Positions 32,195 through 41,289 of a stretch of DNA of 63,196 bases are shown here, piece after piece. Both the position numbers and the translations under genes were made by a program. This stretch comes from an uncultured Eubacteriales bacterium (GTDB taxonomy: Bacteria; Bacillota; Clostridia; Christensenellales; CAG-917), in assembly GCA_900547975.1 (NCBI GenBank), contig URIX01000005.1:1-63196 (forward strand), in the 5' to 3' direction. The notes under the pieces are model-generated. The model was not told where the DNA came from, did no database searches, and saw only the letters and a program-made list of their open reading frames with translations. The number at the start of each line of letters is the position of its first letter. Within the stretch, counting starts at the first letter, position 1.

Positions 32195-32248
32195 ATGCCG
32201 TTTGCTTGGTTTTTTTGTGTTTTACGTTTTAGTTTTCCGTGTTGTTTT

Positions 32249-32761
32249 TCACATAAAGCGGCAGAGTGCGCACGCAATGAGCGCGCCCAAAAGTGTGCAG
32301 AAAAGCGATACGGGGATTGCGTAGCGCAACTTCTTGACCTTGCACGCAGAGAAGTAAACTGCGGATATATAAAATATGGTTTCGCTGCCGCCCGCTATTA
32401 CCGAAGCGCACCGCGCTATATACGAATCTGCGCCGTATTTTGTTATTATGTCTTCGAGTATCGCAATCGTTCCGTTGCCCGAAAGCGGTACGAGCAAGAG
32501 AACTTCGGCAACTTCACTCGGTATGCCGATATACGCAAGAGGCTTTGCAAGCCAACCCGAAACTATGCTCGAAAGTCCGCTTGCTTTGAACATTTCTATG
32601 CACACGAATATGGACGCGATATAGGGGAAGATGTCTGTTACGAGGTCGAGTCCGTCCTTTGCGCCGAGCAAAAAACAGTCGTATACTTTCACCTTTTTGA
32701 CAATGCAAACTACGATGAGAAGTATGAGAAGAGAGGGTAGTATATACATACTTACGCTCAT
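32249..32761 (-). CDS. spmB: Spore maturation protein B (SpmB)
   Basis: 170 residues, five or so hydrophobic helices, nucleoside-recognition (Gate) domain family. Typical motifs are GAKDGLDLVTDIFPYI, PLSGNGT and GGSETIFYISAVY, with normal length for SpmB. In Bacillus, SpmA and SpmB are needed for proper dehydration of the spore core. It follows spmA with a 4-bp ATGA overlap and has an AGAGGTGAG ribosome binding site within the end of spmA, so the two are translationally coupled. Presence of the pair hints at a spore-former or a descendant of one. Confidence 0.92.
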   Translation of the reverse strand: MSVSMYILPSLLILLIVVCIVKKVKVYDCFLLGAKDGLDLVTDIFPYIASIFVCIEMFKASGLSSIVSGWLAKPLAYIGIPSEVAEVLLLVPLSGNGTIAILEDIITKYGADSYIARCASVIAGGSETIFYISAVYFSACKVKKLRYAIPVSLFCTLLGALIACALCRFM

Positions 32762-33417
32762 AACTCACCTCTTTGCGATTTTGCACAGAATTTACGAAAC
32801 GAGGGCTTTATTTTGCGGTTTACGCTAAATAAAGTGCTTGTTGTGCCGTTTGAATCGTTTTTATTCTTTTTTAGCGAAAGCACTTTGCAAAGAATCGTTC
32901 CGCACAAAGTGGCTATGCCGCTGGATATTAAAGTGGGCAAAATCACGTCGGACGGACTTTGCGAATTTGCGCTTGCTCTAAGCGCAATCACTGTTGCGGG
33001 AATAAGTTGAATGGACGTTGCGTTTATCACGAGCAGCATAATCATATTGTCGGTTGCTCTGTCGCTTCCGTCGCTCATCGCGCTCATAGCCTTTATGCCT
33101 GCAGGGGTTGCCACGCCGCCCATTCCGAACATATTTGCGGCAAGGTTGACGCATATTTTGTCGTACACCTCGTCCGATTCGTTTTTGAAAATCTTGCATA
33201 CCACGGGGCGCAGAATCTTCGACAGTTTTTTGTCGAGGGCGGTTGCTTCCACCATTTTCAGAACGGACAGCCACACGGCGTATATCGCGCAAAGTTTGAA
33301 GGAAAGTTCGATTGCGCCGCGCACGCCTTCTATCATCGTGGGAAAGGCGGATTCGGGGGACGTTATGATCATCAGCACCAAAGATATTGCCGTTATCGAC
33401 ACAAATGCAACGTTCAT
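32758..33417 (-). CDS. spmA: Spore maturation protein A (SpmA)
   Basis: About 219 residues from ATG 33417. It aligns from its first residues with the SpmA family (MNVAFVSITAISLVLMI at the N-terminus, NLAANMFGMGGVATPAGIKA, the TDNMIMLLVINATSIQLIP run). It is an integral membrane protein of the nucleoside-recognition family that works with SpmB in spore core dehydration. Start uncertain: ATG 33447 or GTG 33453 would add 10-12 residues, mostly basic, and none of the starts has a clear Shine-Dalgarno sequence; 33417 was chosen to match the family N-terminus. The C-terminal ~40 residues are basic and less conserved. It is divergent from metG across a short gap. Confidence 0.88.
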   Translation of the reverse strand: MNVAFVSITAISLVLMIITSPESAFPTMIEGVRGAIELSFKLCAIYAVWLSVLKMVEATALDKKLSKILRPVVCKIFKNESDEVYDKICVNLAANMFGMGGVATPAGIKAMSAMSDGSDRATDNMIMLLVINATSIQLIPATVIALRASANSQSPSDVILPTLISSGIATLCGTILCKVLSLKKNKNDSNGTTSTLFSVNRKIKPSFRKFCAKSQRGEL

Positions 33418-33459
33418 ACGATATTGTATTTTTCGCCTCGCGCGCATATGCACTTATGA

Positions 33460-33488
33460 TTTACTTTTATAAATAAAAGATGTATAAT
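33460..33488 (+). promoter_or_regulatory. Probable promoter of metG
   Basis: -35-like TTTACT (33460-33465), 17 bp, -10 TATAAT (33483-33488). The leader is about 45 nt, too short for a T-box, so no tRNA-dependent control is expected. Confidence 0.45.
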
Positions 33489-33539
33489 GTATAAATCAAT
33501 CCAAAAGGCGGGCATCATTAGTCTGCCGACGAGGTGAAT

Positions 33540-35558
33540 ATGCAAGACAAAAAGAAATTTTATATGACCACGGCAATCGCCTACGCTTCGGGGAAACCTC
33601 ACATCGGAAACACCTACGAAATCGTGTTTTCCGACCTCGTTGCAAGAGCAAAGCGTATGGAAGGTTTCGACGTGTTTTTTCAAACGGGCACGGACGAGCA
33701 CGGTGAAAAAATCGAACTCAAAGCGCAAGCGGCGGGAATGACTCCCAAGGAATTTGTGGACCAAAGAGCCGCAGATATCAAGCGCATATGGGATTTGATG
33801 GACACCACCTACGACAAATTTATCCGCACCACCGACAAAGAGCACGAGCAGCAGGTGCAAAAGATATTTGAAAAATTTTATAAACAAGGCGACATCTACA
33901 AAGGCTCGTACAAGGGCTGGTACTGCACGCCTTGCGAGTCGTTCTGGACGGAAAGCCAACTCGTTGACGGCAAATGCCCCGACTGCGGCGGCAAAGTCGA
34001 GATGGCGGAAGAAGAAGCGTATTTCTTCAAGATGAGCAAATACGCCGACCGCCTTTTGAAATACTACGACGAACATCCCGATTTCATCGTTCCCGTATCC
34101 CGCAAAAACGAGATGGTAAACAACTTTTTGAAACCCGGACTTCAAGACCTTTGCGTGTCGAGAACCTCGTTCACGTGGGGTATTCCCGTAACTTTCGACA
34201 AACGCCACGTCGTTTACGTCTGGCTCGACGCGCTCACCAACTACATCACCGGTATCGGATTCGATGCGGACGGCAATTCGAGCGACTTGTACAAAAAGGA
34301 ATGGCCGGCAGACGTGCATATCATCGGCAAAGACATCGTGCGCTTCCACTCGATTTACTGGCCCATTTTCCTTATGGCACTCGGCGAGCCGCTTCCCAAA
34401 CAGATTTTCGGACACCCGTGGTTGTTGCAAGACGGCGGAAAGATGTCGAAGTCCAAGGGCAACGTCATTTACGCAGACGACCTCGTGGACTATTTCGGCG
34501 TGGACAGCGTGAGATATTTCCTTCTTTCGCAAATGCCTTTTGACAACGACGGTGTGATAAGTTGGGACTTGGTTATGGAAACAATAAACAGCGAACTCGT
34601 CAACGTGTACGGCAACCTCGTACAACGCACGATTGCTATGACAAACAAATATTTCGGCGGAATCGTTTGCGATAAGGGCGTGAGCGAACCCGTTGACGAC
34701 GAACTTAAATCCGTCGCAAAAGCGGCGCGCGACAAAGTGTTTGCCAACATAGACGCGTATCGTTCGGCGGACGCATTGAGCGAGATATTCACGGTTTTGC
34801 GTAGAGCAAACAAGTATATCGACGAAACTATGCCGTGGGTGCTTGCAAAGGATGAAAGCCAAAAAGGCAGGCTTTCAACCGTGCTTTACAACCTCACCGA
34901 AACGATTGTGATTTGCGCGAGTTTGCTTGCGCCGTTTATGCCGTCCACCTCTCAAAAAGCAGCCGAGCAATGCGGAACGACTTTGAGAGAGTACGCCGAT
35001 CTCGACAAATTCGGACTTTTGCAAAGCGGAACGAAAGTTGCGGAAAATCCCGCGCACCTCTTTGCGAGAATCGACGTTGACAAGGTGAAAAAAGACTTGC
35101 TCGCAAAGGGTATCGTCAAAGAGGACAAAATAGAAGAAACGCCCGAAAAACCCGAAAAGAAAGAGAACGTAAAAGAGGAAAAGAAAGAAGATAAAAAGGC
35201 GGAAAACGTCGTCGATTTGAGCGAAATCACAATCGAGGATTTTGCAAAAATTCAACTGCGCGTCGGAAAAATTCTCACCGCCGAAAAGGTTGAAAAAGCC
35301 GACAAACTTCTCAAATTTTCCGTTCGGATAGGCGACGATACTCGCACGATAGTGAGCGGAATCGCAAAATACTATACGCCCGAAGAAATGTTGGGCAAAA
35401 ACGTCGTTGTGGTGTACAACCTCAAACCTGCAAAACTTCGCGGAATAGAGAGCCAAGGTATGCTTCTTTGCGCTTGCTTTAAGAAAGAAGACGGCAGTGA
35501 AGAAGTGGTGCTCGTATCCCCCGAAAAGCCCGTCGAAAGCGGCAGCGTGGTGAGATAA
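33540..35558 (+). CDS. metG: Methionyl-tRNA synthetase with C-terminal tRNA-binding domain
   Basis: 672 residues, class I synthetase that attaches methionine to tRNA-Met. The HIGH-type signature is GKPHIGNTYE (about residues 18-27), a zinc knuckle is formed by CTPC and CPDC, and the KMSKS loop reads GGKMSKSKGN near residue 300. After the anticodon-binding helical domain comes a Lys/Glu-rich linker and a C-terminal OB-fold of the tRNA-binding type (IQLRVGKILTAEKVEKADKL) that promotes dimerisation. ATG 33540 is preferred over GTG 33534 because the latter lies inside the GAGGTG ribosome binding site. The tatD gene follows 7 bp later; metG-tatD-rSAM-rsmA is a common Clostridia gene order. Confidence 0.97.
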   Translation: MQDKKKFYMTTAIAYASGKPHIGNTYEIVFSDLVARAKRMEGFDVFFQTGTDEHGEKIELKAQAAGMTPKEFVDQRAADIKRIWDLMDTTYDKFIRTTDKEHEQQVQKIFEKFYKQGDIYKGSYKGWYCTPCESFWTESQLVDGKCPDCGGKVEMAEEEAYFFKMSKYADRLLKYYDEHPDFIVPVSRKNEMVNNFLKPGLQDLCVSRTSFTWGIPVTFDKRHVVYVWLDALTNYITGIGFDADGNSSDLYKKEWPADVHIIGKDIVRFHSIYWPIFLMALGEPLPKQIFGHPWLLQDGGKMSKSKGNVIYADDLVDYFGVDSVRYFLLSQMPFDNDGVISWDLVMETINSELVNVYGNLVQRTIAMTNKYFGGIVCDKGVSEPVDDELKSVAKAARDKVFANIDAYRSADALSEIFTVLRRANKYIDETMPWVLAKDESQKGRLSTVLYNLTETIVICASLLAPFMPSTSQKAAEQCGTTLREYADLDKFGLLQSGTKVAENPAHLFARIDVDKVKKDLLAKGIVKEDKIEETPEKPEKKENVKEEKKEDKKAENVVDLSEITIEDFAKIQLRVGKILTAEKVEKADKLLKFSVRIGDDTRTIVSGIAKYYTPEEMLGKNVVVVYNLKPAKLRGIESQGMLLCACFKKEDGSEEVVLVSPEKPVESGSVVR

Positions 35559-35565
35559 GGCGGCT

Positions 35566-36339
35566 ATGTTGATTGACACTCATTGCCACTTAAACGACGA
35601 GAAATTGCTTTGCGACGTCGACAGAATCGTCGATGATTTTGAAAAGGACAATCTCGAAAGCGCGATATGCGTCGGCTACGATATGCCGTCGAGCGAACTT
35701 GCGGTTACGCTTGCAAACAAGTATGACAAAGTGTATGCGGCTGTCGGGGTGCATCCTCACGACGTCGATACTCTCGACGACGACGCGTGTCAAAGATTGC
35801 TCGAACTCGCAAATGACGGCAAAGTCGTAGGATTCGGCGAAATCGGACTCGATTACTATTATGATTTGAGCGAAAGGGAAGTGCAAAAGAGCGCGTTTGC
35901 AAAGCAAATCGAACTTGCAAATCAAGCGAATTTGCCCGTGATTTTGCACGTTCGCGACGCATACGAAGACACGAGAAAAATCCTTTTCGATATGCGCAAT
36001 TACATTCAAAACGGATTGCTTTTGCATTGCTATTCGGGGTCGAGCGAGTACGTGAAAATCTTTGACAAACTCGACGCGTACTACGCGTTCGGCGGCGCGA
36101 TAACATTCAAAAACGCAAAGCATAATCTCGAATCGCTGGCGGTCGTTCCCAAAGACAGATTGCTGTTGGAAACCGATTGTCCGTATATGACGCCCGTGCC
36201 GTTTAGAGGCAAAGCCAACGAACCGAAGTACGTCGCGCTCGTAGCGCAAAAGGCTGCCGATGTGCTCGGCGTGAGCGTGGAAGAAATCGAGAATATCACC
36301 ACTAAAAACGCAAAACGACTGTTTACACGCTTGAAATGA
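35566..36339 (+). CDS. tatD: TatD family metal-dependent hydrolase
   Basis: 257 residues, normal length for TatD-type TIM-barrel nucleases. Metal ligands can be seen: HxH at residues 6-8 (DTHCH), Glu in GFGEIGLDYYY, His in ILHVRDA and LLHCYSG, and Asp in LLETDCPYMTP. Family members are Mg-dependent 3'-5' DNases linked to repair and D-aminoacyl-tRNA editing; the exact substrate is not fixed by sequence. It is 7 bp after metG and probably in the same operon. Confidence 0.93.
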   Translation: MLIDTHCHLNDEKLLCDVDRIVDDFEKDNLESAICVGYDMPSSELAVTLANKYDKVYAAVGVHPHDVDTLDDDACQRLLELANDGKVVGFGEIGLDYYYDLSEREVQKSAFAKQIELANQANLPVILHVRDAYEDTRKILFDMRNYIQNGLLLHCYSGSSEYVKIFDKLDAYYAFGGAITFKNAKHNLESLAVVPKDRLLLETDCPYMTPVPFRGKANEPKYVALVAQKAADVLGVSVEEIENITTKNAKRLFTRLK

Positions 36340-36410
36340 GTGTATAAAACCTCGATTTTGTCAAAACTGCAAAATCGAAAACCGTAAAAACAAAATTCAG
36401 AGAGTATATA

Positions 36411-37028
36411 ATGAACAACAATTACGTTTATGAATTCGGCGACAGTTTGTATCTCAACATCACCAACCGTTGCCCGAACAACTGCGAATTTTGCATTCGC
36501 AACATCAAGGACGGCGTGAGCGGAAACGACCTTTGGCTTCTGAAAGAACCCACTTTCGAGGAACTCGTGGACGACATCTCTATGTACGATTTGTCAAAGT
36601 ACAAAGAAATCGTTTTTTGCGGATTCGGCGAGCCGATGTGCAATCTGTCTATGATTTCGCAAATCGCGCCCTACCTCAAAAAGAAAGGTTGCAAAATCCG
36701 TATCAACACGAACGGACTGGGCAATCTCATCAACAAGCGCGACGACGTTGCAAAACTCATTGCGCCGTACGTTGACAGCGTGTCCGTGTCGCTCAACGCT
36801 TCCACGCCCGAAGCGTATCAGGAAATTTGCAGAAGCAAGTACGGCGAGGCGGCGTTTGACGCTATGCTCAAATTCACCAAAGACTGCGTTGACGCCGGCA
36901 TAGACACGACTATGTCGGTGGTCGATTTTATCGGCGAGGACGAAGTCAAGGCTTGCGGCGAACTCGCAAAGAGCGTCGGCGCGCATTACAAAGTGCGCGA
37001 AACGATAAGAGAAGACACCGAGTATTAA
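36411..37028 (+). CDS. TatD-associated radical SAM protein
   Basis: 205 residues. The radical SAM cluster motif CPNNCEFC (CX3CX2C, Cys21, 25, 28) is followed by GFGEP and a short TIM-barrel half, matching the 'radical SAM protein, TatD family-associated' group found next to tatD in Clostridia. The reaction is unknown; the conserved pairing with TatD suggests a shared nucleic-acid or tRNA-related role, by inference only. The protein is shorter than typical radical SAM enzymes, as is normal for this group. Confidence 0.88.
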   Translation: MNNNYVYEFGDSLYLNITNRCPNNCEFCIRNIKDGVSGNDLWLLKEPTFEELVDDISMYDLSKYKEIVFCGFGEPMCNLSMISQIAPYLKKKGCKIRINTNGLGNLINKRDDVAKLIAPYVDSVSVSLNASTPEAYQEICRSKYGEAAFDAMLKFTKDCVDAGIDTTMSVVDFIGEDEVKACGELAKSVGAHYKVRETIREDTEY

Positions 37029-37029
37029 G

Positions 37030-37064
37030 AAAAAACAGCAGACAACTCGTGACCACTGTTTTTT
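37030..37064 (+). terminator. Possible terminator after the radical SAM gene
   Basis: AAAAAACAG pairs with CTGTTTTTT across a 17-nt loop directly after the stop codon. The loop is large and the stem mostly A-T, so it may be weak. Confidence 0.45.
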
Positions 37065-37173
37065 ATCTTTTGTACTTCGATTGTTCGTCCGATGTGATTT
37101 GACGTTTTATCTTCGGTACGATAGTAGTATGAGTCAAACTTGTCGGCGCATACGCGCTTTTGAAAGGAAATAA

Positions 37174-38016
37174 ATGGAAAATAACGGCATAAAAGACATA
37201 ATACGCGGCGTAAACTTCCGCTTCAACAAGGCTCTGGGGCAAAACTTCATCACCGACTCGAACCTTCTCGACGCAATCGTTGCGGACGGCGGAATAACGG
37301 GCGACGACGTCGTCGTCGAGATAGGCACGGGTGCGGGTACGCTCACTCGCGCCATTGCCAAAGTCGCAAAAAAGGTGTACTCGTTCGAGGTGGACCGAAA
37401 TTTAGAGCCGGTGCTTGCGCTCTCGCTTCAAGGCGTCGAAAACGCCGAAGTCGTGTTCCGTGACGTCCTCAAAATGAAAGACGCCGACCTTGCCGCAATC
37501 GTTGGAAGCAAATTCAAAGTGGTTGCGAATTTGCCTTATTACATCACCACACCGCTTGCTATGCGCTTTATCGAAAGCACGCTCGATGTGGAATCCATAA
37601 CTATTATGGTGCAGAAAGAAGTCGCGCTTCGCTTCGTTGCAAAGCCGAACACGCCCGACTATTCTGCGATTACGCTTGCAATCGAGATGGCGGGCGACGC
37701 GCAGATTACGAGAAACGTGTCGAGAAATATGTTCTATCCCGCGCCGAACGTGGATAGCGCAGTCGTGCGAATAGATATAAATCGTCACAAACTCGACGGC
37801 GAAAACAAGGCGCTTCTTCACAAACTCGCGCGCTCGTCTTTCGCTATGAGAAGAAAGACGCTTGCAAACAACCTTTCCGTTGCGTTCTCGCTCGAAAAGA
37901 AAGAGGCGACTCAAATCGTCGAAGAAGCGGGTTTCTCGCCGCTCGTAAGAGGGGAGGCGTTATCCCTCGAAGACTACAAAACTTTGTCAAAAGCGCTTGA
38001 AAAGCACATAAAATAA
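37174..38016 (+). CDS. rsmA: 16S rRNA (adenine1518/1519-N6)-dimethyltransferase RsmA (KsgA)
   Basis: 280 residues. SAM-binding motif I reads EIGTGAGTLTRA, catalytic motif IV is NLPYYITTP, and the N-terminus has the family's KALGQNF. It dimethylates two adenines at the 3' end of 16S rRNA during late 30S assembly; loss gives kasugamycin resistance in other bacteria. ATG 37174 follows an AAAGGA ribosome binding site. A DMT-family transporter gene begins 9 bp downstream and is likely co-transcribed. Confidence 0.96.
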   Translation: MENNGIKDIIRGVNFRFNKALGQNFITDSNLLDAIVADGGITGDDVVVEIGTGAGTLTRAIAKVAKKVYSFEVDRNLEPVLALSLQGVENAEVVFRDVLKMKDADLAAIVGSKFKVVANLPYYITTPLAMRFIESTLDVESITIMVQKEVALRFVAKPNTPDYSAITLAIEMAGDAQITRNVSRNMFYPAPNVDSAVVRIDINRHKLDGENKALLHKLARSSFAMRRKTLANNLSVAFSLEKKEATQIVEEAGFSPLVRGEALSLEDYKTLSKALEKHIK

Positions 38017-38024
38017 AAGACCGT

Positions 38025-38957
38025 ATGATCAAACAAAAATCTCACAACTTAACCGGAATCCTATTTTGTTCGCTGTGTGCTTTTGTGTGGGGCTTCGCAT
38101 TTATTGCTCAACAAAAAGCGTCGTCCGACGTGCCGACTTTCACGTTTAACGCTTTGAGATTTTCTCTTGCGGTCGGAGTTATAGGCATATTCGTTTTGAT
38201 AAATATGCTCGTTGACAAAAAGAAAGGCACGAATCGCACGGGGTGGAACAAATCCACTTTTATAGGCGGCGCACTATGCGGTTTGAGTTTGTTTATCGCA
38301 AACAATCTGCAACAGTACGGTATCGCGCATACCACCGTCGGCAAAACGGGATTCATAACGGCACTCTATATTGTGATTGTTCCTCTTTTGAATCTTCTTT
38401 TGAGAAGACGTATTCCGACGAACGGCATATTCGCAATCGTTTTTGCGGTGCTCGGGTTTTACATTATGTGCATAAACGGCGACAGCGGACTCACCTATGC
38501 GGACGCAATGTTGCTGCTTTGCGCGATTATGTTTTCCCTTCAAATTATGTTCATAGACGTGTACGTCGACGAGTGCGACCCGATAAAGCTTACGTTCGTG
38601 CAGTTCGTCGTGGCAAGTCTTTTAAGTTTGCCGGCAATGGCAATCGAGGGCTTTCCGCCGGCAAGTGCGGTGGGGCAAAACATAATACCCATTCTCTACG
38701 TCGGCATAATGTCGGCAGGCGTGGGATTCACTTTCCAATCCATAGGGCAGAAGTATGCGCCGCCGGAACTTGCAACGCTCATTATGTCTCTTGAATCCGT
38801 CATAGCGTTTATCGGCGGCGTTGCGTTTTTGCACGAGAGTTATTCGGCAAAAGAGTTTGCGGGTTGCATAATAGTGTTGCTTTCGGTGTTCCTTGCGCAA
38901 CTGAGCGTGCCGCACACTATGCTCAAAGCAAACCACAGTAAGTTCTTTATAGACTGA
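38025..38957 (+). CDS. EamA/DMT family transporter
   Basis: 310 residues with ten predicted transmembrane helices in two EamA repeats (first: CAFVWGFAFIAQQKAS; second: EPxxA-like ESVIAFIGGVAFLHES). This is the drug/metabolite exporter superfamily; substrates range from amino acids to nucleotides and cannot be predicted. Nine bp after rsmA. A strong hairpin terminator lies downstream. Confidence 0.9.
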   Translation: MIKQKSHNLTGILFCSLCAFVWGFAFIAQQKASSDVPTFTFNALRFSLAVGVIGIFVLINMLVDKKKGTNRTGWNKSTFIGGALCGLSLFIANNLQQYGIAHTTVGKTGFITALYIVIVPLLNLLLRRRIPTNGIFAIVFAVLGFYIMCINGDSGLTYADAMLLLCAIMFSLQIMFIDVYVDECDPIKLTFVQFVVASLLSLPAMAIEGFPPASAVGQNIIPILYVGIMSAGVGFTFQSIGQKYAPPELATLIMSLESVIAFIGGVAFLHESYSAKEFAGCIIVLLSVFLAQLSVPHTMLKANHSKFFID

Positions 38958-38991
38958 CGGAATCGATTTGTACTAAATGATACGAAAACAC

Positions 38992-39018
38992 AAAACACGC
39001 ACTTTAAGTGCGTGTTTT
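38992..39018. terminator. Bidirectional terminator between DMT gene and trmO
   Basis: AAAACACGCACTT and AAGTGCGTGTTTT form a near-perfect stem with a very short centre; A-run and T-run on both sides serve both converging genes. Confidence 0.85.
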
Positions 39019-39057
39019 GCTTGCTAAAACGCTTGTTTTGTGCGTTTGTCGCAAAAT

Positions 39058-39723
39058 TCAATCTTCCGACCTTCGATAATCGAGGATAATCGCAACGCCG
39101 TCTTTAACCGTGAATCTGACGTTGTAACAATCGAATATCATACCGTAGATTCTGTCGTCGTCCTGATAGGACGGGCGAGGGTCTTGCGCTATGCAAGATA
39201 CGATTTCTTGCTTTTTATCCTCTTGTAAATCGTCAAGAATGTCGACGTTTTCCACTTTCAAAAGGTGTGTTATATCCTCTGCGAATCCGCAAATCGCGCT
39301 CGGCACGCAATCGGTTTTGAGATAGGGTTTTATGTCGTAAATCGGCGTTCCGTCCAAAATGTCCGCGCCTTCCACAATCAATGCTTTGCCTTGCTTTGTG
39401 TCCTCTACGCCGACGAGTTTTACCAAACTCAATCCCAGCGAGTTGGGACGGAAAGGCGAGCGCGTGGCAAAAACGCCCATTTTCGTGTTGCCGCCGAGAC
39501 GGGGCGGACGTACCGTCGCGCAAAACTCGTCGCGGTGCGCTTTTGAAAAATCGAATATCAGCCACAAGTGCGAAAAGCCCTCGATTCCTCTCAAAGAGTC
39601 GGGGTTGCGGTATTCCTTTTCAAACACGACGGTGCTTTTGGTTGCGACTTTGCCGCTTTGGCGCGGTATGCCGAACTTTTCCTTGAACGGCGTGTGAATG
39701 ATTGCAATCGGTTTTATTTCCAT
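39058..39723 (-). CDS. trmO: tRNA (t6A37) N6-methyltransferase TrmO (TsaA/YaeB family)
   Basis: 221 residues. Family signatures: IKPIAIIHTPFKEKFGIPRQ at the start, FSHLWLIFDF, RPPRLGGN, GVFATRSPFRPNSLGLS and a C-terminal QDPRPSYQDD. TrmO methylates t6A at position 37 of tRNA-Thr using SAM and an unusual beta-barrel fold. Start 39723 was chosen over an upstream in-frame ATG (39804) because AGAGG lies 7 nt before it and conservation begins there. Confidence 0.92.
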   Translation of the reverse strand: MEIKPIAIIHTPFKEKFGIPRQSGKVATKSTVVFEKEYRNPDSLRGIEGFSHLWLIFDFSKAHRDEFCATVRPPRLGGNTKMGVFATRSPFRPNSLGLSLVKLVGVEDTKQGKALIVEGADILDGTPIYDIKPYLKTDCVPSAICGFAEDITHLLKVENVDILDDLQEDKKQEIVSCIAQDPRPSYQDDDRIYGMIFDCYNVRFTVKDGVAIILDYRRSED

Positions 39724-39967
39724 ATCTGCCTCTAAGAGTTGTTGACACAAAAATAATAACACGATTTTTCCGTTTTTCATAGACTTTTCTCTGCGAGTTT
39801 TCAACGTGACTTTTTATCGTTGTTTTGACGATATATACGGACTTTCGATATGCGTTTTCGTTACGTATTTCGATATATATTTTGAAAAGCGAGCGCAAAC
39901 GTCGTTTAGCCTTGTGCCGCGTTTTGCCGTTCGGTCAAAGTTATCGTACTTTTGTAAAAAATCGCTC

Positions 39968-39996
39968 TTGAAATGACGGCATTTTTGTTTTATACT
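39968..39996 (+). promoter_or_regulatory. Promoter of the DUF2804 gene
   Basis: -35 TTGAAA (39968-39973), 17 bp, -10 TATACT (39991-39996); a second -10-like TATAAT follows at about 40,002. The remaining 240-bp AT-rich spacer back to trmO shows no other feature. Confidence 0.55.
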
Positions 39997-40056
39997 TTTC
40001 GTATAATCTTTTATATCTTATTGATATAAAATTTTTGATATAGGACGGAGGAAATT

Positions 40057-41166
40057 ATGAAAAGAACTTATCCGAGTTGGTTAGAGGGTCAACTCAACAG
40101 CAAGCAAACCGAGTATACGAAGCCTACAAGGTTGCTCGGTGACGACGGCAAATTGCTCGCCCCCGGTTGGGCAAGACACAACGTATTCGAATACGACCGC
40201 GAAAAAGCAAAACCCGCAAACCGTAAAAAAGAATGGGATTTCTATCAAATCTCTAACGGCGAATTTATGGTGCAAATCAGTTTTGCAAACATCTCTATCG
40301 GCGGCTACGCGCAAGCGTCCATAACCGACCTTCGCCACGCGCATAAAAAGAGCAAAATCCATTCGGGTACGATTCTCGAATGTACCGCGCTGTTTTTGGG
40401 CGGCAAAAAATATATGCTTCCCCCAAAGGGCGACGAGCCGAACGTTCTCGACCACACCGTCGGCAAAACGCATATGAAAGTCGTCACCGAAACCAACGTC
40501 AGAACAATGTATTTCAAGGGTAAGTTCAAAGGCAAAGAGGTCGAGGCAAACTTCACTATGGACATTATGGACGGACTTGAAAACATCACCACCGTGCTTC
40601 CGTTCAAAGACAATCCCACGAGATACTTTATGACCACCAAACAAAACTGTATGCCCTGCGAAGGCACTTTCCGCTGGGGCGAGAAGGTTTGGAAATTCGA
40701 TAAAAAGGACACGTTTGCTTTTCTCGACTGGGGCAGAGTCAACACCCCCTACAAAATGGTTTGGTACTGGGGCAACGGCTCGAAGGTTGTTCAAGGTCCC
40801 GACGGAAAAGACCATATGTTCGGCTTTGAAATCACTTGGGGTATCGGCGACGAGTCAAACGCCACCGAAACCGCAATCTTCTGGGACGGCAAAGCCCACA
40901 AATTCGGCCCCGTCGACGTCGAAGTTTTCCCCAAACCCGACAAATTTACCGAGCCTTGGCACTTCGTTTCGCAAGACGGTCGTTTCGATTTCACGATGAC
41001 TCCGTTCTACGACCATCACGGCGACCTCAATGTCCTCAATCTTCTTCGTATGCATTGCCATCAAGTTCACGGTATTTGGAACGGAACGGCAATCCTCGAT
41101 GACGGCACGAAAGTCGAGGTGAGGGATATGTATGCGTTTTGCGAATATTGCGAGAACAAGTGGTAA
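40057..41166 (+). CDS. DUF2804 domain-containing protein
   Basis: 369 residues, soluble, rich in Trp, Lys and Phe. It matches the DUF2804 pattern: an N-terminal LLGDDGKLLAPGWAR, then a beta-rich body with WDFYQISNG, KYMLPPKGDEPNVLDHT, CMPCEGTFRWG, FAFLDWGRG-like and WGIGDESNATETAIFWDG. The fold is thought to be a two-sheet lipocalin/AttH-like beta structure; no activity is established. An excellent RBS (GGAGGAAATT) precedes the ATG. A palindromic repeat element begins at its last codons. Confidence 0.85.
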   Translation: MKRTYPSWLEGQLNSKQTEYTKPTRLLGDDGKLLAPGWARHNVFEYDREKAKPANRKKEWDFYQISNGEFMVQISFANISIGGYAQASITDLRHAHKKSKIHSGTILECTALFLGGKKYMLPPKGDEPNVLDHTVGKTHMKVVTETNVRTMYFKGKFKGKEVEANFTMDIMDGLENITTVLPFKDNPTRYFMTTKQNCMPCEGTFRWGEKVWKFDKKDTFAFLDWGRVNTPYKMVWYWGNGSKVVQGPDGKDHMFGFEITWGIGDESNATETAIFWDGKAHKFGPVDVEVFPKPDKFTEPWHFVSQDGRFDFTMTPFYDHHGDLNVLNLLRMHCHQVHGIWNGTAILDDGTKVEVRDMYAFCEYCENKW

Positions 41167-41289
41167 AAACGCGCTATTTGGCGTGATACGTCGTCAGCGA
41201 ACCTCGACCGTCAATTCACGTACTATTTGTACGTTAGGATTGCCGTTCGAGGGACGCTTCCTTGTCTGACGCTCAAATATCGCGTTTTT
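41165..41289. repeat. Long palindromic intergenic element, copy A
   Basis: The outer arms AAAAACGCGCTATTTG (41165-41180) and CAAATATCGCGTTTTT (41274-41289) pair with one mismatch. Inner imperfect arms meet at CACGTAC-TATTT-GTACG. The same architecture and the tail CTTCCTTG...AATATCGCGTTTT occur at 50,261-50,433 and 62,884-62,976. It begins at the stop codon of the DUF2804 gene and may act as its terminator. Confidence 0.7.

Noticed and set aside
33454..33539. T-box or SAM riboswitch upstream of metG
   Set aside because: The leader is only about 45-85 nt, with no specifier stem or T-box sequence.
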